Shown piece by piece: positions 10,201 through 17,395 of a DNA stretch of 64,000 nucleotides; position 1 is the first letter of the stretch; each line of letters starts with the position of its first letter. The stretch covers positions 7,254,001 through 7,318,000 of the forward strand of contig NZ_AP025739.1 of the NCBI RefSeq assembly GCF_003574315.2. Reading direction: 5' to 3'. A program made the translations under genes and the position numbers. The notes below the pieces were generated by a model that ran no database searches, was not told the origin of the DNA, and saw nothing but the letters and a program-made list of their open reading frames with translations. Source of the stretch: Capsulimonas corticalis. GTDB taxonomy: Bacteria; Armatimonadota; Armatimonadia; Armatimonadales; Capsulimonadaceae.

Positions 10201-10447
10201 CGGCGTCTCGGCCGCCATCGGGGTTGCGCTCTCCGGCCCCGCTCCGGCGGGCGGGGTGACGGTAACGCTGTCGAGCTCCGATAGCAAGATGCTGCCGGCG
10301 GGAACGCAGCTCACCATTCCCGCTGGTTCGTACGGAGTCTGGCTGAGGATTACGCCGTCCAAAGTTTCCGCCGATACGATCATCACGGCGACCGCGATGC
10401 TGGGCTCGTCCTCCAAGACCGCGAGCTATACAGTAACAGGTCCTTGA
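7274..10447 (+). CDS. Secreted multidomain GH44 endoglucanase / xyloglucanase
   Basis: Encodes 1057 residues with a signal peptide ending near ARSQ. Residues 35-175 form a beta-sandwich, probably carbohydrate-binding, ending FYVDDISLIG. GH44 follows at about 190-680: the IYGINWG motif, proton donor E363 in LDNEVDAW and nucleophile E529 in AITEYNWG. The C-terminal third (687-1057) is four Ig-like repeats arranged as two A-B pairs, one pair duplicated from the other. GH44 enzymes cleave cellulose-like beta-1,4-glucans and are often most active on xyloglucan. AAGGAC about 12 bases upstream serves as a weak ribosome site. The Ig-like tail probably acts as a spacer or surface-attachment stalk; that role is inference. 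Confidence 0.92.
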   Translation: MLLKHSIAGFRTFLIPLLAVPAMLLTGPAARSQDLAIYTDSLQNGWQNWSWATTDLGNGSPVHAGADSISVTAGGWAALYLHSNPIDTSPYTSLSFWINGGPTGGQLLQVAADRNGGGQAGYQLSPLTSGWQQITIPLSALGVADVTDFDGFYIQDRTGTSQPTFYVDDISLIGLPIGSVSIDAAANVHPISPYIYGINWGSPAQLLDMNSRTNRGGGNTMSTYNWKNNASNHAADWFFESLGGSSTVPGDGEDSFITSTKSANAEPMVTIPTLGWVAKEGPNGERYASFSVAKYGAQTSTDPWWPDAGNGYLLNGSAVTGNDPNDAFVPSDVNYIKPDLARIVSKFGQAANGGVKFYILDNEVDAWHSTHRDAHPVGATIDEMLNDTEAYGSAVKAADPTAKVVGLEVWNWTGCFTSGYDAQHGQGTDRSSHGNMDVYPYILQQLKAYEQATGVRALDYLSIHFYPQGNDASGDNSVANQLLRNRATRQLWDRNYTSESWMNTKIYAIPHLKDWINTYYPGTKTAITEYNWGVENTMNGATTMADELGVFGREGLDIATRWGVPASPSYEAFKLYTNYDGNKSTFGDTSVGATVVNPDYLSTFAAIRSSDGALTIMVINKTLSGTTPVTLNIANFKAASSSHVWQVSSPAIVQQPDVPVTSGTISLTVPASSITLFVVPTLTSPILKTLTASASAVAGANLTAYATLQQPAPVGGAHILISSSSPAISSGMIVIPAGASSGSTALATHPVAADALVTLSAPSGDATKSVNAAVLASFQNIAFAAPSGYGGLATAIGVALSGPAPAGGVTVTLSSSDSKMLPAGTRFTIPAGSSGAWLKVTPTPVTSDTVVTATATLGSVTKSASYTVKPATLQSVTAPATVNAGLNITVRAYLTGPAPAGGIAVPVVSSSAAITGSTISVPAGAVNGSGVFGSHPVAADTLVTLTGSVGGVTKSANVTVLASLQTIAFSAPSGKGGVSAAIGVALSGPAPAGGVTVTLSSSDSKMLPAGTQLTIPAGSYGVWLRITPSKVSADTIITATAMLGSSSKTASYTVTGP
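9332..10440 (+). repeat. In-gene duplication of an Ig-like A-B module pair in GH44
   Basis: The pair at 9332-9886 is repeated at 9887-10440. The B modules (from 9602 and 10160) share the same GPAPAGGVTVTLSSSDSK run, and their DNA is also highly similar, which points to a fairly recent tandem duplication. Confidence 0.85.
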
Positions 10448-10490
10448 ACCGCACGCGACTAATCGTCAGGGCGATACGCCTTCTTGCTTG

Positions 10491-10517
10491 ACATAACCGC
10501 CTCAGCCGGGGTTATGT
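10491..10517 (+). terminator. Hairpin after GH44
   Basis: ACATAACC pairs perfectly with GGTTATGT across an 11-base loop and is followed by a TCTCTC stretch. A TTGACA overlaps the left arm, but no matching -10 box was found. Confidence 0.5.
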
Positions 10518-10640
10518 TCTCTCACGATCGGCAAGAGCGCTGCGGTCGCGATTAAACCGTGATCGGACGATTTTTCATTGACACGGGACGTTCTCCGTGT
10601 GATTGCTTTCTGAACAAAGATCGAAGGAAGATATCAACGA

Positions 10641-12980
10641 ATGCCTGCCAATATGATATGCCTGTCTCTTCTCTGCGCCGCCGCCATTGTGGGCGGAGGC
10701 GCCGGCTTGCGCGCCGCGGCCGCCGATTCGGATGGCGCCGACGCGCCCCCGTACGCGACAACCCAGGTGATCTCCAGTGACGATTCCGACGCCGTCATCA
10801 CCGAGAAGGCGGCGAAGGTTTTGCCGCGCCCCAATCAGACAGCCTGGATGCGGCTGGAGACGACGTTTTTCCTCCACTACGGCCCCAATACATTCAACAA
10901 GGTTGAGTGGGGCAGCGGTCTTGAAGAACCCTCGGATTTCAATCCGACCGCGTTCAACGCCGACCAGTGGTGCCGCGCGATTAAGGACGCCGGCGGCAAA
11001 ATGATCGTGCTCGTTTGTAAACATCACGATGGACTATGTCTGTGGCCGACTCGTTACACCCAGCATTCCGTCGCCTCCAGTGTCTGGCTTGACGGCAAGG
11101 GCGACGTAGTGAAAGCGGTCGCCAAAGCCGCCCAGGCTCACGGTCTCAAGCTGGGCGTTTACCTTTCGCCTGCGGATCTCTACCAGCTAAAGATAAATCC
11201 GAAGAATCCTGGCGGATACTACGGAAACGAAAGCGAAAAACTCCCATCGGCGATCCCCACCGATCCAGTCAGCTTCAAGAATAACCCGTCGCAAGGCCGC
11301 ACGCCGGCAAAGGGCTTCAAGAGTTACACGTACACGGTGGACGACTATAACCGTTACTTCCTGAACCAGCTCTATGAATTGCTGACCGAGTACGGTCCAA
11401 TCGCCGAAGTCTGGTTCGACGGCGCAAATCCGGACCCCAGCGTCCACGAAACCTACGACTACAATGCTTGGTATGACCTGATCCGCAGCCTGCAGCCGCA
11501 TGCCGTAATCATGGGCAAAGGCCCGGATGTTCGCTGGGTGGGCAATGAAGGTGGTTACGGACGCACCACGGAATGGAGTGTCATTCCTCTGCCTGTATCG
11601 CCCGAAAAATTTACCTGGCCCGACATGTACGGAGATCTTGGCAGCCGCGCCAAACTCACTCCCGGTTCGCACCTCTGGTGGTTTCCCGCGGAAACGAATT
11701 TCACCATTCTCGATAACGGCGCGTGGTTCTGGGCGCCAGGCAAGAAACCCAGAAGCGCCTCGGAGTTGGTGGACGTCTATTACCGGTCGATCGGCCGTAA
11801 CTCAAATCTCATTTTGAACCTTTCTCCGGACAGTCGCGGGCTGATACCGGATGATGAGCTGGCGGCTTTGAGCCAGATGAGCCGCATCGTGAAAACGACC
11901 TTTGCGAAGGATCTGGCCGCCGGCGGAAAGGTCGCCGCCGACACAAGCAGCGCCAGCCACGCCCCCTCTTTCGTGTTGGACGGAAATATCGATACCTGGT
12001 GGGAAGCCGCGCCAGGACACACCAGCGCCGCGCTGACGCTGGAGCTTCCCAGGGAAATCACATTTGATGTCGTTTCGCTTCAGGAAGCGGTGGATCACCG
12101 CAGCCAGAGAATCGAATCGTTCGCCATTGACACGTGGAGCGGTTCCCAGTGGATACCTGCCGAGCATATCGAGTCCGACGAACTGACGACTGTAGGACAC
12201 AAACGCCTTGTGCGGTTGAAGGCGCCCGTGACAACGAGTCAGGTGCGCATCCGCATTACCGGTTCCCGGATGGAGCCGACCATCGCCGAAATCGGACTCT
12301 TTAAACAAACGACCGATATGCTGCCTCCGAAGATTTCCGAACGCGCCTCAAACGGTTCCGTCACTTTGAGCAATGCGAACGGCTCTTCCATCGTTTACAC
12401 TGTTGATGGAACTGCTCCGACGGCCAAGTCGCCTGTCTATAGCTCACCCATCCCCATGGCGTCCGGTGGTGTCGTGAAAGCCGCGAATTTGCAGCCTCAC
12501 GGTCAAATTGGCCTGGTGGCGGAAAAGCAATTCGCGGGTTTGATGGCGAATGCGTGGAAGGTCGTTAGCGTGGACAGCGAAGAAACCGCCCACGGTAATA
12601 ACGCCGCAAGCAATGCGCTGGACGGCAATCCCTCGACATTCTGGCATACACGCTGGGATGGTGATCTGACGTTGCCCCATACCATCACGGTCGACATGGG
12701 GACATCGCACCGGATCGCCGGGTTTACGTATCTGCCGCGCCAGGATGGACAGCCCAATGGCGTCGTGGAAAAGTACCGATTTGAAACCAGCACGGACGGA
12801 GTCCACTGGGTGACCGCCATCGAATCGGGTATGTTCGCCAATATTCGAAACAATCCGTCACTCCAGCAAGCGACCTTCTCGCCTACTGACGCCCGATTCT
12901 TCCGTTTCACATCCCTGCAAACGGTCAACAAGGATGGCTGGACGTGCGCCGCTGAAATCTCCGTGCTGCCGGCCCAGTGA
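10641..12980 (+). CDS. Secreted GH29 alpha-L-fucosidase with two discoidin-type CBM32 modules
   Basis: Encodes 779 residues with a signal peptide of about 28 residues. GH29 spans about 65-420: FFLHYGPNTF, the CKHHDGLCLWPT motif and nucleophile D260 in EVWFDGANPD. Next come an F5/8 type C (CBM32-like) module at about 430-560, a short chitobiase-C-terminal-like beta module (YTVDGTAPTAKSPVY) at about 565-625, and a second F5/8 type C module at 635-778. GH29 enzymes release terminal alpha-L-fucose, which in xyloglucan caps galactose side chains. A purine-rich AAGGAAG lies ten bases before the ATG. The GH43 gene follows after 13 bases, so the two are probably co-transcribed. Confidence 0.9.
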   Translation: MPANMICLSLLCAAAIVGGGAGLRAAAADSDGADAPPYATTQVISSDDSDAVITEKAAKVLPRPNQTAWMRLETTFFLHYGPNTFNKVEWGSGLEEPSDFNPTAFNADQWCRAIKDAGGKMIVLVCKHHDGLCLWPTRYTQHSVASSVWLDGKGDVVKAVAKAAQAHGLKLGVYLSPADLYQLKINPKNPGGYYGNESEKLPSAIPTDPVSFKNNPSQGRTPAKGFKSYTYTVDDYNRYFLNQLYELLTEYGPIAEVWFDGANPDPSVHETYDYNAWYDLIRSLQPHAVIMGKGPDVRWVGNEGGYGRTTEWSVIPLPVSPEKFTWPDMYGDLGSRAKLTPGSHLWWFPAETNFTILDNGAWFWAPGKKPRSASELVDVYYRSIGRNSNLILNLSPDSRGLIPDDELAALSQMSRIVKTTFAKDLAAGGKVAADTSSASHAPSFVLDGNIDTWWEAAPGHTSAALTLELPREITFDVVSLQEAVDHRSQRIESFAIDTWSGSQWIPAEHIESDELTTVGHKRLVRLKAPVTTSQVRIRITGSRMEPTIAEIGLFKQTTDMLPPKISERASNGSVTLSNANGSSIVYTVDGTAPTAKSPVYSSPIPMASGGVVKAANLQPHGQIGLVAEKQFAGLMANAWKVVSVDSEETAHGNNAASNALDGNPSTFWHTRWDGDLTLPHTITVDMGTSHRIAGFTYLPRQDGQPNGVVEKYRFETSTDGVHWVTAIESGMFANIRNNPSLQQATFSPTDARFFRFTSLQTVNKDGWTCAAEISVLPAQ

Positions 12981-12993
12981 GAAAGAGGCCGTG

Positions 12994-14523
12994 ATGGATA
13001 CCATGATATACCGCAATCCCGTGCTTCCCGGCTTTCATCCGGACCCCAGCATCTGCCGTGTGGGCAGCGACTACTATCTCGTCACGAGCACGTTCGAGTA
13101 CTTTCCGGGCGTTCCGATCTTCCACAGTACGGACCTCGTCCACTGGCGGCAGATCGGCTACTGTCTGACTCGCGACAGTCAGCTTCCTCTGAAGTCAGCC
13201 GGCAGCTCCGCCGGGATCTATGCGCCCACGATCCGGTGGCGTAACGGCATATTCTATATGGTGGTCACGAATGTCTCGGGGATGGGAAATTTCTACGTCA
13301 CCGCGAGGAACGCCGAAGGTCCATGGTCAGAACCTGTTGTCATCGATGAAAACGGAACTCCGGTTGAAGGAATCGACCCTTCGCTCTTTTTTGATGATGA
13401 CGGCGCCGTCTATTTCTCAGGCACGACGGGAACGGCCGCCATCGACATCGAGACGGGAGCGCTGCGGAGCGATCTCAAGCAGATCTGGACCGGCTCTGGC
13501 GGACGCTATGCCGAGGCGCCGCATCTCTACAAGATCAACGGCCTGTACTACTGCATGCTCGCCGAAGGCGGAACCGAGCCAGGCCATATGGTGACCATCG
13601 CCCGCAGCGGGAGTCCCTGGGGACCTTACGAGCCATGTCCACGCAACCCGATTCTGACACATCGCGACCGGGGCGGGTGTCCCATACAATCGACGGGCCA
13701 CGCCGACCTCATTGAGGCGCACGACGGCTCATGGTGGGCGGTGTTCCTCGCGACCCGCGTTTCGGCAAAATATCCGAATGTCCACCATCTCGGCCGCGAA
13801 ACGTTTCTCGCCCCGGTGACCTGGGATTCCGAAGGATGGCCGATCATTGGAAACCAGGGCGTCGTTGACCTTGAGATGCCTGCGCGCGCGTTTATGATTG
13901 CCTCGGAACAGGAGCGGAAAGCCACAAGCCGTGATGATTTCGACACGGATACCCTGGCGCTGCCCTGGAACTTCCGCCGCAATCCCGATCCAGATCTCTG
14001 GTCGCTATCGGAGCGTCCCGGCAGCCTGACATTGAAATGCTCAGCGGTCACGTTAAATGACGTTGCGCAGCCTGCATTTGTCGGACGCCGCCAGGAGCAT
14101 TTCCAATGCCGTTTCTCGACGGGTCTCGCATTTGATCCCCAGACGGCTCTGGAAGAGGCCGGGTTAACCGTGATTATGAACGAGGAACATCATTATGAGA
14201 TATTCGTTCGCGGCGACGGGGGTGGAGGCAGAACGGTCGCCGTTCGCCGGCGGATCGGCGATCTGGTCGCCGTCGTCGCCGAAGAGCCTCTCGGCCATGG
14301 CGATGTCATCCTGTCGATCGACGCCGACCCGGAAGAATATCATTTCGGCTGCATGGAGCGGAACGGCAGCCGGAAGACGCTCGCGTCTGGCTCAACGCGG
14401 TATCTCTCCACCGAGGTCGCCGGCGGTTTTACCGGCGTCTACCTCGGCATGTACGCGACATCCAACCACCACGAATCGACGGCCGCCGCCCATTTCGACT
14501 GGGCGGAATACACATTCGAATAA
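12994..14523 (+). CDS. Cytoplasmic GH43 beta-xylosidase / alpha-L-arabinofuranosidase
   Basis: Encodes 509 residues without a signal peptide. The start is set at the ATG at 12994 (GAAAGAGG upstream), because the longer frame runs back into the fucosidase gene. The five-bladed propeller carries the catalytic base D17 in PGFHPDPS, the pKa modulator D128 in GIDPS and the acid E174 in YAEAPHLY. From about residue 310 a beta-sandwich follows, as in the GH43 xylosidase type with a concanavalin-like C-terminal domain. Expected substrates are xylo- or arabino-oligosaccharides. A cytoplasmic location implies import of short oligosaccharides; no transporter gene lies in this part of the cluster. Confidence 0.88.
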   Translation: MDTMIYRNPVLPGFHPDPSICRVGSDYYLVTSTFEYFPGVPIFHSTDLVHWRQIGYCLTRDSQLPLKSAGSSAGIYAPTIRWRNGIFYMVVTNVSGMGNFYVTARNAEGPWSEPVVIDENGTPVEGIDPSLFFDDDGAVYFSGTTGTAAIDIETGALRSDLKQIWTGSGGRYAEAPHLYKINGLYYCMLAEGGTEPGHMVTIARSGSPWGPYEPCPRNPILTHRDRGGCPIQSTGHADLIEAHDGSWWAVFLATRVSAKYPNVHHLGRETFLAPVTWDSEGWPIIGNQGVVDLEMPARAFMIASEQERKATSRDDFDTDTLALPWNFRRNPDPDLWSLSERPGSLTLKCSAVTLNDVAQPAFVGRRQEHFQCRFSTGLAFDPQTALEEAGLTVIMNEEHHYEIFVRGDGGGGRTVAVRRRIGDLVAVVAEEPLGHGDVILSIDADPEEYHFGCMERNGSRKTLASGSTRYLSTEVAGGFTGVYLGMYATSNHHESTAAAHFDWAEYTFE

Positions 14524-14570
14524 AGTCACCGGGCAGGACCGGAAAATATCATCCAGGAAAGATTGATCTC

Positions 14571-17375
14571 ATGCTCTCGACACGACTGCGCGCCGATCGC
14601 CGATTTTCGCGCTCAATGCTATTCAGTATCGCTTTCGCCGGCGCGCACATGCTGGCGCTCCCCGCGCACGCCCAGCACAACGGCGACCGCCAGCGGCTGC
14701 GTATCGACGCGGACTGGCGCTTTAAGCTGATCCCGATGGCAATACTGGAAAAGCAAACCTCGCTCACGGACTGGAGCTGGACCCCGGCCTCGCCAGGTGA
14801 GACCGGCGACGCGGCGCTGCCTGACGAGAGCAACCACGCATGGCGGCCGGCGACGCTCGGCCAGGATGTCTTTGACCAGAAGCCGGGTTATGCGTGGTAT
14901 CGCGCCAAGCTGCCGGCGCTTGCCGGGACTCTGCGCTCACTGCACTTCCGAGGCGTGGATGACAAAGCCATTGTCTACCTGAATGGCAAGCGTATGATGA
15001 GCCATGAGGGCTGGGACCAACCCTTTGATGTCCCGCTCGATTCGGCTTGGAACCCAGCCGGAGAGAACAATCTGCTCGTCCTGGTTCAGAACACCGGCGG
15101 TCAGGGCTTCATCTGGAAAGATGTCTTCCTCGGTCTCTACCGGGCGCCTCAAGCCATCGGCGATCCGTCTCAGCCCGGCTATGACGACTCCGCATGGCGG
15201 CCCGTCCATCTGCCGCACGATTATGTCCTGGAAGGGCAGGTAACACCGACCGCAGACAATGGACATGCCAATCTGGTCCCGGTCAAGTCGTGGTATCGCA
15301 AAACATTCACGCTTCCAGTTGCCGACAAAGGCAAGAGCGTGTGGATCGACTTCGACGGGGTTTACCGCGATGCGAAGGTCTACCTGAACGGCCAGCTTGT
15401 TGGCGAGCACCCGTGCGGGTACACGAGCTTCCGGTACGACATCTCGCAGGCTGCGCATTACGGCGGCAAGAACGTGCTCGCGGTCCTCGTCGATCCAACC
15501 CAATTTGAGGGATGGTGGTACGAAGGCGGCGGCATCTACCGGCACGTCTGGCTGAATGTCGCCAATCGGCTGCACGTGGCGCCGTGGGGAACGTTCGTCA
15601 CCGCCACTTTGCCCGAGCCCATCCCTGGCCGCGAGCCGGCGCCGGCGACAGTCACCATGCGAACGACCCTCTCCAGCGCCAGCCCGGCCGTCAGGGCGAC
15701 CCTGGTCTCGACCATCCTGGACGAAGCCGGCCGGGTGGTGGCGAAGAGCACGGATCCTATCCGCGCGCGCTCCGTCACTCAGCGCCTGACCATCACCCGC
15801 CCGCGCCTCTGGTCCCCAGACACGCCCACGCTCTACACGGCGCACAGCGCCGTCGTTTTAGGCGACAAGGCGGTGGATACGGTCGATACGTCCTTTGGCG
15901 TCCGCACGATTCGGTTCGACGCCAACCACGGCTTCTTCCTGAACGGGCGGCCGCTCAAAATCAAGGGGACCTGTAACCATCAGGACTTCGCCGGCGTCGG
16001 CAACGCCGTGCCCGACCGGCTCGAATACTGGCGCGTGAAGAAGCTTAAGGCAATGGGCGGCAACGCCTGGCGCATGTCGCACAATTCGCCGAATCCGGAG
16101 CTGCTGGACGCCTGTGACAAACTGGGCATGCTGGTAATGGACGAGAACCGCCACCTTGGCGACGTCGAGACGACGAAGGCGACCTCCGGGACTACCGCGA
16201 GCGACTTCACCAATCTCGACAGCATGATCCTGCGCGACCGTAACCACCCAAGCGTCATCCTGTGGTCGCTCTGCAATGAAGAATGGGTCCAGGGCTCCGC
16301 GGACGGCGCCAGGCTCTTTTCGGCATTGAAGCGGGAGACACAGCGGCTGGATACGACTCGCCCGATCATGTGCGGCATGAACGGAGGCTTCGGCGCGGGA
16401 ATCTCGAACGTGGAAGATATCCAGGGCTTCAACTACAATACCGAGGAATATGACAAGTTCCACGCCGCCTACCCCAAACAGCCATGCATCGCGAGCGAAT
16501 CGGCGAGCACGAACACGACGCGCGGCGTCTACAGCGTCGAACGTGAGAAGGGCTACGCTTCCGCATATGATAAAAATGTGGGAATCTCGATCGCGACGGC
16601 TGAGGACGCCTGGCGGCCAATCGCCGAGCGAGAGTATATGGCCGGAGCGTTCGTCTGGACAGGATTCGATTATAAGGGAGAGCCGCAGCCGTTCGGTTGG
16701 CCGGCGATCAACTCGAATTTCGGGATCATGGATCTGTGCGGATTCCCGAAGGACAATTACTACTACTATCAGTCCGTTTGGGGTAATCGGCCCATGGCGC
16801 ACCTGCTGCCGCACTGGACCTGGCCGGGTAAAGAGGGTCAGCCGATCGATGTTTGGGCGTTCAGTACGGGTGCTCGCGTCGAGCTCTTCCTGAACGGGAA
16901 GAGCCTGGGTGTGAAGGACACGCCCTTTGTCGGGCATGTCTCCTGGAGCGTCCCCTACACGCCGGGAACCCTAACGGCGAAGGCATACGACAAGGCCGGG
17001 AAGCTGATCGCAGCCGACACAGAGGTGACCGCCGGCGCGCCGGCCGCCCTGCGTCTCAGCGCGGACGATACGACGGTCCTTGCCGACGGCGAGGATGTGC
17101 TTCCCGTGGCCGTAACCGTCGTCGATGCGCACGGACACTTCACGCCAACGGCGTCGAACCCGGTAACGTTCTCCGTCGCGGGACCTGGGCGGATCGTCGG
17201 CGTCGGCAATGGCGATCCGAGCGATCACTCGCCGGACAAGGCCACCCAGCGGCGCGCCTTCAACGGTCACTGCCTGGTCGATGTGAGCGCCCGAGGGCCG
17301 GGCAAGATCGTGGTCACGGCCAGCGCGCCCGGCCTTACCCCCGCGACATTCGTCGTGCGCGCCGCCGCGCAATAG
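14571..17375 (+). CDS. Secreted GH2 beta-galactosidase, first of a tandem pair
   Basis: Encodes 934 residues with a signal peptide ending AHAQ. A jelly-roll insert (about 60-205) precedes the regular GH2 sugar-binding domain (210-345), the Ig-like domain and the barrel. The acid/base is E570 in WSLCNEEW and the nucleophile is E643 in CIASESAS. The C-terminal part has a DUF4982-like segment followed by an invasin-like Ig module (VTAGAPAALRLSADDTTVL). This architecture is usual for secreted beta-galactosidases acting on plant glycans. AGGAAAG lies before the ATG. It is similar end to end to the next gene and should remove beta-linked galactose, for example from xyloglucan once fucose is gone. 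Confidence 0.9.
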   Translation: MLSTRLRADRRFSRSMLFSIAFAGAHMLALPAHAQHNGDRQRLRIDADWRFKLIPMAILEKQTSLTDWSWTPASPGETGDAALPDESNHAWRPATLGQDVFDQKPGYAWYRAKLPALAGTLRSLHFRGVDDKAIVYLNGKRMMSHEGWDQPFDVPLDSAWNPAGENNLLVLVQNTGGQGFIWKDVFLGLYRAPQAIGDPSQPGYDDSAWRPVHLPHDYVLEGQVTPTADNGHANLVPVKSWYRKTFTLPVADKGKSVWIDFDGVYRDAKVYLNGQLVGEHPCGYTSFRYDISQAAHYGGKNVLAVLVDPTQFEGWWYEGGGIYRHVWLNVANRLHVAPWGTFVTATLPEPIPGREPAPATVTMRTTLSSASPAVRATLVSTILDEAGRVVAKSTDPIRARSVTQRLTITRPRLWSPDTPTLYTAHSAVVLGDKAVDTVDTSFGVRTIRFDANHGFFLNGRPLKIKGTCNHQDFAGVGNAVPDRLEYWRVKKLKAMGGNAWRMSHNSPNPELLDACDKLGMLVMDENRHLGDVETTKATSGTTASDFTNLDSMILRDRNHPSVILWSLCNEEWVQGSADGARLFSALKRETQRLDTTRPIMCGMNGGFGAGISNVEDIQGFNYNTEEYDKFHAAYPKQPCIASESASTNTTRGVYSVEREKGYASAYDKNVGISIATAEDAWRPIAEREYMAGAFVWTGFDYKGEPQPFGWPAINSNFGIMDLCGFPKDNYYYYQSVWGNRPMAHLLPHWTWPGKEGQPIDVWAFSTGARVELFLNGKSLGVKDTPFVGHVSWSVPYTPGTLTAKAYDKAGKLIAADTEVTAGAPAALRLSADDTTVLADGEDVLPVAVTVVDAHGHFTPTASNPVTFSVAGPGRIVGVGNGDPSDHSPDKATQRRAFNGHCLVDVSARGPGKIVVTASAPGLTPATFVVRAAAQ

Positions 17376-17395
17376 CGCTCGAAGGAGTCTGGCCC

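Noticed and set aside
16853-17395. Long in-frame extension upstream of the second GH2 gene
   Set aside because: It overlaps the first GH2 gene in another frame and its translation is Arg/Gly-rich shadow sequence; the signal peptide and ribosome site place the start at 17396.
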